Shown piece after piece: positions 56,822 through 64,000 of a DNA stretch of 64,000 nucleotides; the first letter of the stretch is position 1, and the number at the start of each line of letters is the position of its first letter. A program made the translations under genes and the position numbers. Origin of the DNA: Trebonia kvetii (GTDB lineage: Bacteria; Actinomycetota; Actinomycetes; Streptosporangiales; Streptosporangiaceae); assembly GCF_007827045.1 (NCBI RefSeq), contig NZ_RPFW01000007.1:496001-560000 (forward strand), written 5' to 3'. The notes beneath the pieces are model-generated. The model searched no databases. It saw nothing but the letters and a program-made list of their open reading frames with translations, and was not told where the DNA came from.

Positions 56822-57874
56822 TTGAGAATCGGCGCGGGCGTGACCGGTGAGCCCGTGGGTGGCGGCATGGCCGGCCAGGCGGTGGATCACCTCCTGGGCG
56901 GTGCTGATACGGCCCGCCTCCCCGCGGTGGTCGGGTTTCTAAGCGCGCCGATCGATGACGCGATCGGCGAACAGGACGAGGGCACGATTGACGAGTCCTC
57001 GGTGGGCGGCTGCCCGAACGGCGAGCCCGGCGATGCCGCGGCGCCGTCCGGGCTTTCGGCGTCCAGCGGAACCGTCGCCAACAGCGCCGTCGCCGCGAAC
57101 GGGGCGAGCATCGTCACCGGCGCCGTGTACCTCGGCGCCGCCGTGCCTGCTGACACCGTCGCCGCCGTGCCCGTGGACACTGTCACTGTCCCGGCGCTGG
57201 ACGACGTCGCGGTCGCGCCGGAGAAGGACGACGGAAACCTCAGTGTGGCAGGTGAACCTTCGGATGCCGTAACGCGTCGTACTGACGTGACGGAAACACT
57301 CGCGGCGAATGCGCTGCTGCCAGAGGTGGTGCTTGCCCCCGAGGCGTTCACCGCTCAGGCGCGCTCGGCATCCGCTGTCTGGGACGCCGCCGAGGTCGTC
57401 ACCGAGATCTACAACGGCCACTACAACCAGCTGGTCCGGCTCGCAGTGCTGCTAGTCCACGACGTGCAGACGGCCGAGGAAGTGGTGCAGGACGCGTTCG
57501 AGGCGATGCACCTCGCGTGGCGGCGGCTGCGCGACTCGGAGAAGGCGCTGTCCTACCTCCGGCAGACAGTGGTCAACCGGTCGCGCTCGGTGCTGCGGCA
57601 CCGCAAGGTCGTGGACATGCACGCGCCAAAGCCGGCCCCGGACGAGCCGAGCGCCGAGCACGCCGCCATGGCGCTGCTAGAGCGCTCCGCGGTGGCCGAG
57701 GCGCTGCGCTCGCTCCCGCTCCGGCAGCGGGAGGCCATTGTGCTGCGGTACTACGCGGACTTCTCCGAGGCGGACATCGCCGCGGCGATGGGGATCAGCC
57801 GGGGAGCCGTCAAGAGCCACACGGCGCGGGCGATGGCGGCGCTCAAGTCAATCCTCGAGCGGGAGACGTCATGA
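56822..57874 (+). CDS. SigE-family sigma factor with a 190-residue N-terminal extension
   Basis: The C-terminal 160 residues are an ordinary SigE-family factor. Region 2 is IYNGHYNQLVRLAVLLVHD and AEEVVQDAFEAMHLAWRRL (about 195-240). Region 4 is LPLRQREAIVLRYYADFS and EADIAAAMGISRGAVKSHT (about 300-345). The N-terminal 190 residues are Ala/Val/Gly/Asp-rich, acidic and unlike any sigma region. A TTG start at 56822 is the furthest; an internal start nearer 57300 cannot be excluded. It is followed by a membrane partner gene. It splits the HIT and rsmE parts of a usually continuous leftward cluster. Confidence 0.8.
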   Translation: MRIGAGVTGEPVGGGMAGQAVDHLLGGADTARLPAVVGFLSAPIDDAIGEQDEGTIDESSVGGCPNGEPGDAAAPSGLSASSGTVANSAVAANGASIVTGAVYLGAAVPADTVAAVPVDTVTVPALDDVAVAPEKDDGNLSVAGEPSDAVTRRTDVTETLAANALLPEVVLAPEAFTAQARSASAVWDAAEVVTEIYNGHYNQLVRLAVLLVHDVQTAEEVVQDAFEAMHLAWRRLRDSEKALSYLRQTVVNRSRSVLRHRKVVDMHAPKPAPDEPSAEHAAMALLERSAVAEALRSLPLRQREAIVLRYYADFSEADIAAAMGISRGAVKSHTARAMAALKSILERETS

Positions 57875-57899
57875 CGCGGCCCGCGGGCCTGGTGAGGGC

Positions 57900-58949
57900 A
57901 TGACCGCATCAGAAAACGGCCTGGAAGAGGCGCTGCGGCAGACGCTCACCGCCGCTGTCAGCGAGATCACGCCGGGCAGTGACGGGCTTCAGGTCATCCG
58001 CACCCGGATCGGCGGACGGCCGCCACGGCCATGGCTGCTGAGCACGCTCGCCGCGGGCGGAGAGCGGATTAGGTACTGGACCTGGCGCGGTCACTGGGCC
58101 TGGCCGGAGGCGCTCCCCCGGCCCGCGGACCTTCCGTGGCCGCGGATTCAGCTGATCCCGCACGCCGCGGCAACCGAGGGCGGGATTCTTCGGCAATGGA
58201 ACATCGGCTGGCTGCGGCCGGTGGTCGTGCTGGCAGGAATCGCGGTCATCGCGAGTGTGTCCCTCGGCATTCAGCCCTTCCGCCAGGCGATCATCCAGGC
58301 GAGCTCGACAGTGCTGAACGGCGGCAGCGCGCCGAACGGCGGCGGTGGTGGTGCCCTGGGCAACGCCACGCAGACCACGGACAGCACGTCGTCGACCCCA
58401 GGCCATACACCAGGCGCCGGCTCGAGCACCGGGAGTTCCGGCGGCGCCATGCAGTCGAGCGCCGGATCCGTGAGCGCCTCCGCCGCCGCGACTTGCGCGA
58501 CTCCTGCTGCCTCCCAGTCGGGCACGACTTCCGCAGGCGGCTCAGGTACAAAGGGCGCGCAGGCTCCCGGCCCGCTTATGCCAAGCCCGCTCCCGTCCGC
58601 GCTGCCGTACTATTCGGCACCGGCCTGCCCGTCCACCGCCCCGTCGAGCACCCCGAGCCCGACGGCGACAGGCACCCCGACCGCGACTGCGACACCGACC
58701 GACACGGGGACGTCGACGGCGTCCCCCACCCCCACGAGCTCGCCGACAGCCACCGCAACAACCTCGACGCCGACTTCGACGCCGACGGACAGCTCCTCGT
58801 CCACCCCGACGGAGTCGGGCTCGCCCAGCGACAGCTCCAGCCCCTCGGCCACCCCGTCCGACACCACCTCGAGCGGCAGCCTGTCGGCCAACGGCTCATC
58901 TGGGCCGACGCCCACCAGCAACCCGACGGCGAGCCCGCCGTCCTCGTAA
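57900..58949 (+). CDS. Single-pass membrane protein with Ser/Thr/Pro-rich extracytoplasmic tail, sigma partner
   Basis: The 349-residue product has a cytoplasmic part (about 1-100, with LEEALRQTLTAAVSEITPGSD and several Trp-rich segments). One transmembrane helix follows (RPVVVLAGIAVIASVSLGI, about 104-122), then about 225 residues of low-complexity Ser/Thr/Gly/Pro (PTATGTPTATATPTDTG type) with three scattered cysteines. The tail would span the cell wall and may be O-mannosylated. Its position after a sigma gene suggests an anti-sigma or sensor role, but no standard anti-sigma domain is seen. It converges on rsmE. Confidence 0.72.
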   Translation: MTASENGLEEALRQTLTAAVSEITPGSDGLQVIRTRIGGRPPRPWLLSTLAAGGERIRYWTWRGHWAWPEALPRPADLPWPRIQLIPHAAATEGGILRQWNIGWLRPVVVLAGIAVIASVSLGIQPFRQAIIQASSTVLNGGSAPNGGGGGALGNATQTTDSTSSTPGHTPGAGSSTGSSGGAMQSSAGSVSASAAATCATPAASQSGTTSAGGSGTKGAQAPGPLMPSPLPSALPYYSAPACPSTAPSSTPSPTATGTPTATATPTDTGTSTASPTPTSSPTATATTSTPTSTPTDSSSSTPTESGSPSDSSSPSATPSDTTSSGSLSANGSSGPTPTSNPTASPPSS

Positions 58950-58983
58950 CGCCGGCTCAAATAGCGTGACGCTGAGTGCTGCG

Positions 58984-59736
58984 CTACCAGCGGGCGGCCC
59001 GGGAGAGCAGGATGGCCGCCGCGGCGGCGCCGGCCGTGGAGGTGCGGAGCACGGTGGGGCCGAGACGGGCCTCAATGGCGCCGGCCTCGCGGAGAGCGGC
59101 GCGTTCGGCCGGGCTGATGCCGCCCTCCGGGCCGACGACGAGCAGCAGCTCGCCCCGCTCGGGCAGGGGAAGCTCGTGCAGCCTGGATTCGGCGTCCGCC
59201 TCAAGGACGATGGCGCGGGCGGCGGCCGCCACGCGCTTCGCGAGAGCGGCTGTCGTGGCCAGTTCGGTTAGCTCGGGAAGCCACGGACGCCTGGACTGCT
59301 TGGCCGCCTCGCGCGCGGTGGACCGCCACTTGCCGAGGGCCTTCTCGCCCCGCTCGGCCTGCCACCTGGTGATCGACCGCTCGGCGGACCAGGGAATGAT
59401 GGCGTCCACGCCGACCTCGGTCATCAGCTCGACGGCCAGCTCGCCCCTGTCGCCCTTGGGCAGCGCCTGGGCCACCGCGAGGCGCGGCTCAGGCGGCGGG
59501 ACCGTGTGCAGGGCACTGACGGCGAGCGTGACCGAATCCTTGCCAACGCTGGTGACGACGCCTTCGGCCAGGATCCCCGCCCCGTCGGTGACGTCCGCGC
59601 GTTCACCCACGCGAAGGCGGCGCACGACGGCCGCATGATGCCCCTCAGGGCCAGTCAAGATGACGACCGGCCCGGTCAGCTCCCCCGCCGCCACAAGAAA
59701 CAGCGGCGGCCCCGCCGCCGGCACACCCGATTCCAT
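58984..59736 (-). CDS. rsmE: 16S rRNA (uracil1498-N3)-methyltransferase
   Basis: This SPOUT methyltransferase modifies U1498 in the 30S decoding region. The 250-residue chain has a PUA-like N-terminus with LTGPEGHHAAVVRRLRVGE. The catalytic half has ERSITRW, KQSRRPWLPEL, the SAM-binding VVGPEGGISPAE, and the knot-closing LGPTVLRTSTAGAAA. The start is uncertain: ATG 59736 (MESGVPAAG) fits homologues, and an upstream start at 59808 would add 24 residues. It lies 98 bases after dnaJ on the same strand, in the classical hrcA-dnaJ-rsmE series. Confidence 0.94.
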   Translation of the reverse strand: MESGVPAAGPPLFLVAAGELTGPVVILTGPEGHHAAVVRRLRVGERADVTDGAGILAEGVVTSVGKDSVTLAVSALHTVPPPEPRLAVAQALPKGDRGELAVELMTEVGVDAIIPWSAERSITRWQAERGEKALGKWRSTAREAAKQSRRPWLPELTELATTAALAKRVAAAARAIVLEADAESRLHELPLPERGELLLVVGPEGGISPAERAALREAGAIEARLGPTVLRTSTAGAAAAAILLSRAARW

Positions 59737-59833
59737 GCCGGCCAGACTAGCTCCGCCAGTGCCAGCGGCAGCACTGACCAAAGCAATGTCGCCCGCTCCG
59801 CCACGCAATGAAGAGTCACGCGGCGGGCCAGAG

Positions 59834-61015
59834 TCAGGCGAACCCGTTCGGAATCAAAGACCGGGATAACCGCCCGTTGAATGCGTCGCGGAGTCTAGAA
59901 AAAAAACCTTGCTGCCCAGGCTGGAATTTGCCGGGGGGCTGCTCCTCACCGCGGAGCTTGGCCAGGTCGCGCAGCAGCTTCTCCTGCTCGGCGTCGAGGC
60001 GGCTCGGGGTCTCTACGGTGACGTGGATCACTAGGTCGCCGCGGCCGGTGCCGTTGAGGTGCTTGACGCCGAGCCCGTACAGCGGGATGACCTGGCCGGA
60101 CTGGGTGCCGGGGCGGATGTCCACGTCGTTCGGGCCGTCGAGCGACTCCACGGAGACGGTCGCGCCGAGCGCCGCCGCCACCATCGGGATCGTCAGCGTG
60201 CAATGCAGGTCGTCGCCCTGCCGTTCGAAGATCGGGTGCGGGCGCTGCACGACCTCGAGGAACAGGTCGCCGGGCGGGCCGCCGCCCGGGCCCGTCTCGC
60301 CCTCGCCCGCGAGCTGAATGTGCGTGCCGTCCTCGACGCCCGCCGGGATCCTGACCTTCATGGTCCGCCTGGTGCGCACCCGGCCGTCGCCGTCGCACTC
60401 CGGGCAGGGGCGGGGCAGGATCGTGCCGAAGCCGCCGCAGTTCGGGCAGGCCTGGGTGGTGACCACCTGGCCGAGGAAGGACCGCCGCACCTGGCTGATC
60501 TCGCCGCGGCCCGAGCAGACCTGGCAGGTCTCCGGGTGGGTGCCGGGCGCGGTGCCCTCGCCTGAACAGGTCGGGCAGACCACGGCGGTGTCCACAGTGA
60601 GCTCGCGGGTCGCGCCGAACGCGCACTCAGACAGGTCGAGCTCGATCCTGATCGTGGCGTTCCTGCCGCGCCGTGCCCTGGACCGCGGGCCGCGGGTGGT
60701 GCCCGCGCCCGTCGCGCCGAACACCGCGTCGACGAAGTCGCTGAACGGGAAGCCGGCCGCCGAGCCGAACCCGCCGAAGCCGGCACCCGCGCCCGCCGCG
60801 GCGAACGGGTCGCCGCCCAGGTCGTACATCTGGCGCTTCTCGGCGTCACCGAGGACCTCGTAGGCCTGGGTGATCTCCTTGAACTTCTCCTGCGTGTCCG
60901 GGTCCGGGTTGACGTCCGGGTGCAGTTCGCGTGCCAGCCGGCGGTACGCGCTCTTGATCTCGGTCTGCGAGGCGTCGCGGCGGACCCCGAGCAGTGCGTA
61001 ATAGTCCTCAGCCAC
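59834..61015 (-). CDS. dnaJ: Chaperone protein DnaJ
   Basis: This DnaK co-chaperone has the J domain (about 4-67) with HPDVNPDPDTQEKF. A Gly/Phe-rich linker (GAGAGFGGFGSAAGFPFSDF) follows, then four CxxCxGxG zinc repeats (CPTCSGEG, CQVCSGRG, CPNCGGFG, CPECDGDG; about 146-210) and the C-terminal substrate-binding domains. The third repeat ends GGFG. It is 393 residues long. It overlaps hrcA by one base and is controlled from the CIRCE-containing hrcA promoter. It is the HrcA-linked DnaJ2 type rather than the dnaK-operon DnaJ. Confidence 0.96.
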   Translation of the reverse strand: MAEDYYALLGVRRDASQTEIKSAYRRLARELHPDVNPDPDTQEKFKEITQAYEVLGDAEKRQMYDLGGDPFAAAGAGAGFGGFGSAAGFPFSDFVDAVFGATGAGTTRGPRSRARRGRNATIRIELDLSECAFGATRELTVDTAVVCPTCSGEGTAPGTHPETCQVCSGRGEISQVRRSFLGQVVTTQACPNCGGFGTILPRPCPECDGDGRVRTRRTMKVRIPAGVEDGTHIQLAGEGETGPGGGPPGDLFLEVVQRPHPIFERQGDDLHCTLTIPMVAAALGATVSVESLDGPNDVDIRPGTQSGQVIPLYGLGVKHLNGTGRGDLVIHVTVETPSRLDAEQEKLLRDLAKLRGEEQPPGKFQPGQQGFFSRLRDAFNGRLSRSLIPNGFA

Positions 61016-62019
61016 TATGACTCCCCGAGAATCTGCCCGACGTACCGTGCCACCGCACGCACTGCCCCCATCGTTCCTGGGTAGTCCATCCTCGTCGGCC
61101 CGAGCACGCCGAGCTTGGCCACGGCCTGCCCGCCCGCACCGTAGGCGGCGGACACCACCGACGTCCCCTGCAGCCCGGTCTCCGCGCCGATCCTTACGGT
61201 CAGGGCGGACGGGCTTGCGGCCTCTCCGAGGAGCCGCATCAGTACCACTTGTTCCTCCAGTGCTTCGAGGACGTCACGAAGCCCCTTGCCAAAGTCGGGG
61301 GCGGCCAGGTTGGCGGTGCCGGCGAAGACCACGCGTTCCTCGTGCCGCTCGGCGAGGCTGTCGAGAAGCACGGAGAAGACTGCGCCAGCGTTCGCCCGCT
61401 CGGGGACGGGAATGCGGTCCGCGAGGCCGGACACCGTGGCGGCCGCATCGGCAAGCCTATGCCCGTCGAGGCATGCGTTGAGCACCGCACGCAGATGTGC
61501 GATCGATTCCGGCTCCGCCGTGTCCGGCAGGTCCACGGCGGCCTGCTCTACCCGGCCGGTGTCGGTGATCAGCACAAGCAGCACCCGCTGGGGCGCGATC
61601 GAGACCAGCTCGATGTGCCGCACCGACGACCTGGACAGCGATGGGTACTGGACGACCGCGACCTGCCTGGTCAGCTGGGCGAGCAGGCGCACCGTGCGGG
61701 CCACCACCTCGTCCAGGCTGTAGGCGCCTGCCAGGAACGTCTCGATCGCCCGCCGTTCGGCCGCCGACATCGGCTTGACCGACGACAGCCGGTCGACGAA
61801 CAGCCGGTAGCCCTTGTCGGTCGGAATGCGGCCCGCGCTCGTGTGCGGCTGGGCGATGAAGCCCTGCTCCTCGAGCACGGCCATGTCGTTGCGGATCGTG
61901 GCTGGCGACACGTCGAGACCGTGCCTGTCTACCAGCGACTTCGATCCCACCGGCTCGGTGGTGGACACGTAGTCCTCGACAATCGCGCGCAGTACCGCCA
62001 GCTTGCGCTCGTCTAGCAC
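61015..62019 (-). CDS. hrcA: Heat-inducible transcription repressor HrcA
   Basis: HrcA represses chaperone genes by binding CIRCE. The N-terminal winged helix has LDERKLAVLRAIVEDYVSTTEPVGSKSL and VSPATIRNDMAVLEEQGFI (about 1-60). A GAF-like core (about 80-310) has SVRHIELVSIAPQRVLLVL and the end block GPTRMDYPGTMGAVRAVARYV. The GTG at 62019 is preferred because AGGAG lies nine bases upstream and gives the canonical start; the GTG at 62028 abuts the Shine-Dalgarno. It is autoregulated through the CIRCE immediately upstream. Confidence 0.96.
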   Translation of the reverse strand: MLDERKLAVLRAIVEDYVSTTEPVGSKSLVDRHGLDVSPATIRNDMAVLEEQGFIAQPHTSAGRIPTDKGYRLFVDRLSSVKPMSAAERRAIETFLAGAYSLDEVVARTVRLLAQLTRQVAVVQYPSLSRSSVRHIELVSIAPQRVLLVLITDTGRVEQAAVDLPDTAEPESIAHLRAVLNACLDGHRLADAAATVSGLADRIPVPERANAGAVFSVLLDSLAERHEERVVFAGTANLAAPDFGKGLRDVLEALEEQVVLMRLLGEAASPSALTVRIGAETGLQGTSVVSAAYGAGGQAVAKLGVLGPTRMDYPGTMGAVRAVARYVGQILGES

Positions 62020-62032
62020 CGTGTTCACCTCC

Positions 62033-62059
62033 TTGGCACTCGCTGTCCCTGAGTGCCAA
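62033..62059. promoter_or_regulatory. CIRCE operator of hrcA-dnaJ
   Basis: TTGGCACTC (62033-62041), a nine-base spacer and GAGTGCCAA (62051-62059) form a perfect inverted repeat matching the CIRCE consensus TTAGCACTC-N9-GAGTGCTAA. It lies between the hrcA ribosome site and a TTAATA -10-like box on the minus strand. Confidence 0.95.
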
Positions 62060-62174
62060 TTCTATTAACTCTTGAGAGCTTCCTGACGGCAAGAACGTTG
62101 GAGCGTGCGTTACTCTGCCGTGAGCTACCGGGAGTCACGAGACGAACGAGACTGACGACTAGGAGGCGGCAGCG

Positions 62175-63029
62175 GTGCGCAGCAGGCAGTACGGACGGGA
62201 CATCCTCGCACCGGAAAACCGCAGGCCAAAGCCGGGACAAGGCCCGGTTCCCGAGGTCGAGGCGGAGCGCGACCTGGTCGTCGAGGACTTCGAGGGACGG
62301 TTCTGCGGCGCGGTCGTCGCGGTCGAGCGCGGGTCGGTGACGCTCGAGGACCGGTTCGGCAAGCGCCGGGTGTTCCCGCTGCCCGGCACGTTCCTGCTCG
62401 ACGGCAAGCGCGTCACGCTGATCCGGCCGGCGCCGAAGCCGGAGGTCCTCGGCAATGTCGGCCGCCGCACCGCGTCGGGGTCTGTCGCGGCGCCGCAGCA
62501 GCGGGCCAAGGTCGCCAGGGCGAGCAGGATCTACGTCGAGGGCAAGCACGACGCTGAGCTCGTAGAGCGGATCTGGGGCGACGACCTGCGCGACGTCGGC
62601 GTCGTCGTGGAGTACCTGGAGGGCGTCGACGACCTCGCCGCCATCGTCCGCGATTTCGAGCCGGAAGACGGACGGCGGCTCGGCGTGCTTGTCGACCACC
62701 TGGTCGAGGGGTCCAAGGAAAGCAGGATCGCCGCCGCCGTCGGCGACGACCCCAACGTGCTCGTCGTCGGGCACCCGTTCATCGACATCTGGGCCGCGGT
62801 CAAGCCCGGCGCCGTGGGCATCAAGGCGTGGCCGGACGTGCCGCGGGGGCTCTCGTGGAAGGAAGGCGTGCTCGCCCGGCTCGGCTGGCCGCACGAGTCG
62901 CAGGCCGACGTCGCCGCCGCGTGGCGCCGCATCCTGCGTTCAGTCGGCAGCTACGCGGACCTGGAGCCGGAGCTGCTCGGCCGGGTCGAGGAGCTGATCG
63001 ACTTCGTGACCGCGCCGGACGGCGAGTAG
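62175..63029 (+). CDS. DUF3097 family protein
   Basis: The 284-residue protein matches the actinobacterial DUF3097 family. The N-terminus is SRQYGRDILAPENRRPKPG, followed by a small beta-barrel-like part (DLVVEDFEGRFCGAVVAVERG). A TOPRIM-reminiscent core has ARASRIYVEGKHDAELVERIWGDDLR in outline (about 113-138) and VLVDHLVEGSKESRIA. Function is unknown; the acidic EGKHD and DHL motifs hint at metal-dependent nucleic-acid chemistry. A GTG start at 62175 follows AGGAGGCGGCAGCG. It is divergent from hrcA and convergent with hemW. Confidence 0.88.
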   Translation: MRSRQYGRDILAPENRRPKPGQGPVPEVEAERDLVVEDFEGRFCGAVVAVERGSVTLEDRFGKRRVFPLPGTFLLDGKRVTLIRPAPKPEVLGNVGRRTASGSVAAPQQRAKVARASRIYVEGKHDAELVERIWGDDLRDVGVVVEYLEGVDDLAAIVRDFEPEDGRRLGVLVDHLVEGSKESRIAAAVGDDPNVLVVGHPFIDIWAAVKPGAVGIKAWPDVPRGLSWKEGVLARLGWPHESQADVAAAWRRILRSVGSYADLEPELLGRVEELIDFVTAPDGE

Positions 63030-63033
63030 CCGC

Positions 63034-64000
63034 CTACGTCAGGTCGCGGATCACCGCGTCGGCGAGGAGGCGGCCGCGCAGCGTCAGCACGAGCCTGCCG
63101 GATTCGTAGGCGGCGCGGTCGATGAGGGAGTCATCGAGCAACCGTTCGGTGTTATCCAGGGCAGTCGCGGTGAGGAGGGAGAGCGGCAGGCCCTCGGCGA
63201 GCCGGGCGCGGAGCATTATCTCCTCCATCTTCTGCTCGGCGGCGGTCAGCCGCTCGCGGGCCGCGGCGGGCGAGTTGCCCGCGGCCAGCCGCTGCGCGTA
63301 GGCAGACGGGTGCTTCACGTTCCACCAGCGGACGCCGCCCACGTGGCTGTGCGCGCCGGGGCCGAAGCCCCACCAGTCGCCGCCGGTCCAGTAGAGCATG
63401 TTGTGACGGCAGTGACCCTTGTCACTCGTCGCCCAGTTGGACAGCTCGTACCAGGTGAAGCCGGCCGCGCCGAGCAACTCGTCGGCCAGCTGGTAGCGGT
63501 CGGCCATCGCGTCGTCGTCCGGCGGGCTGATCTCGCCCCTGCGCACCTTGGCCGCGAGCCGCGTGCCCTCCTCGACGATCAGCGCGTACGCCGAAATGTG
63601 GTCCGGGCCCGCGTCGACGGCGGCGGTCAGCGACCGTCGCCAGTCGTCGTCGCTCTCCCCCGGCGTGCCGTAGATCAGGTCGAGGCTGACGTGCTCGAAG
63701 CCCGCCTCGCGGGCCCAGCGCACGCAATCGACCGGCCTGCCCGGCTGATGTTCGCGGTCGAGGACCCGCAGCACGTGCGGAACCGCGCTTTGCATACCGA
63801 ACGAGAGCCTGGTGACCCCGTTCGCGCGCAGCGATTCCAGTTCGGCCGGGCCGACCGTTTCCGGGTTCGCCTCCACGGTGACTTCCGCGTCGCCCGCCAG
63901 GCCGAAGGTATCGTCAATTTTCCTGACAATTCCGCCGATCGCGTCCGGCGCGAGCAGGGTTGGCGTTCCGCCGCCGAAGAAGATGGCGCTGACGCGGTTG
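63034..64000 (-). CDS. hemW: Radical-SAM heme chaperone HemW, 3' part only
   Basis: The gene runs off the right edge; its 5' end, including the CxxxCxxC iron-sulphur motif, is outside. Visible are FFGGGTPTLLAP, VEANPETV, NGVTRLSFGMQS, the family-typical SLDLIYGTPGESDDDWR, ISAYALIVEEGTRL, and the HemW C-terminal domain with YELSNWATSDKGHCRHNMLYW and WWGFGPGAHSHVGG. HemW delivers heme to apo-respiratory enzymes and was formerly annotated as coproporphyrinogen III oxidase-like. It lies near hrcA-dnaJ as in most actinobacteria. Confidence 0.95.
   Translation of the reverse strand, partial: NRVSAIFFGGGTPTLLAPDAIGGIVRKIDDTFGLAGDAEVTVEANPETVGPAELESLRANGVTRLSFGMQSAVPHVLRVLDREHQPGRPVDCVRWAREAGFEHVSLDLIYGTPGESDDDWRRSLTAAVDAGPDHISAYALIVEEGTRLAAKVRRGEISPPDDDAMADRYQLADELLGAAGFTWYELSNWATSDKGHCRHNMLYWTGGDWWGFGPGAHSHVGGVRWWNVKHPSAYAQRLAAGNSPAAARERLTAAEQKMEEIMLRARLAEGLPLSLLTATALDNTERLLDDSLIDRAAYESGRLVLTLRGRLLADAVIRDLT

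Noticed and set aside
58600..58950. Candidate tandem-repeat array or surface-repeat gene in the sigma partner tail
   Set aside because: The Ser/Thr/Pro codons are low-complexity but not periodic; it is better described as a disordered wall-spanning linker.

Overview
The window is a high-GC chromosomal segment of a filamentous-type actinobacterium. The supporting evidence is strong GC3 bias, many GTG starts, and the dnaG-dgt-ppdK and hemW-hrcA-dnaJ-rsmE-phoH-ybeY-CNNM-era-recO-uppS-glyS blocks. Several SigE-family sigma operons, a leucine leader peptide before leuA, DUF3097, DUF5995 and Rv1733c-type proteins also point this way. Gene content resembles Streptosporangiales-type actinomycetes, but the genus cannot be fixed from the sequence alone. 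I see no phage, plasmid, insertion sequence or CRISPR array.

Layout. 0.2-10 kb: a flippase-like membrane protein, an aldehyde dehydrogenase, a GH15 glucoamylase-like enzyme with an atypical zwf, and leucyl aminopeptidase pepA. Decayed genes are interspersed (two CPBP protease remnants, an HtrA protease lacking its catalytic domain). 10-17 kb: small accessory enzymes (RibD-like reductase, DUF5995, Rv1733c-like, CoA-transferase, CBS-BON, GNAT), a sigma/PASTA operon and tRNA-Asn with a regulator remnant beside it. 17-29 kb: core information-processing genes rpoD-like, dnaG, dgt and ppdK, with a HAD hydrolase, a DUF559 protein and a ferredoxin-reductase-type flavoprotein. 29.4-36.4 kb: a regulatory island with two sigma/membrane-propeller operons flanking a pair of membrane proteins. 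36.5-42 kb: a secreted GH79-like hydrolase, a DUF1932 dehydrogenase, a thioesterase-like protein, and a divergent dapA-like/LysR pair. 42-64 kb: glyS, uppS-recO, leuA with its leader, a tandem GNAT pair, era, NUDIX, deaminase-like, CNNM, ybeY, phoH and HIT. A further sigma operon on the opposite strand interrupts this block, followed by rsmE-dnaJ-hrcA with a CIRCE operator, DUF3097 and the 3' part of hemW.

How it works together. Housekeeping genes form leftward operons: HIT to the deaminase-like gene, hrcA-dnaJ with rsmE, and recO-uppS. Regulation visible in the DNA includes a CIRCE element before hrcA, a four-Leu leader peptide before leuA, a LysR box between dapA-like and lysR, and DasR/GntR-type sites upstream of ppdK. 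A GCAACC hexamer lies about 29-36 nt upstream of the start of SigE-family operons and of the membrane pair, suggesting a shared ECF-type regulon.

The most unusual content is non-coding. One family is an 87-bp palindrome with two copies whose stems co-vary while internal loops stay conserved. A second is a modular hairpin repeat with three copies whose modules are permuted and inverted. Both fit undescribed intergenic structured elements of this genome.
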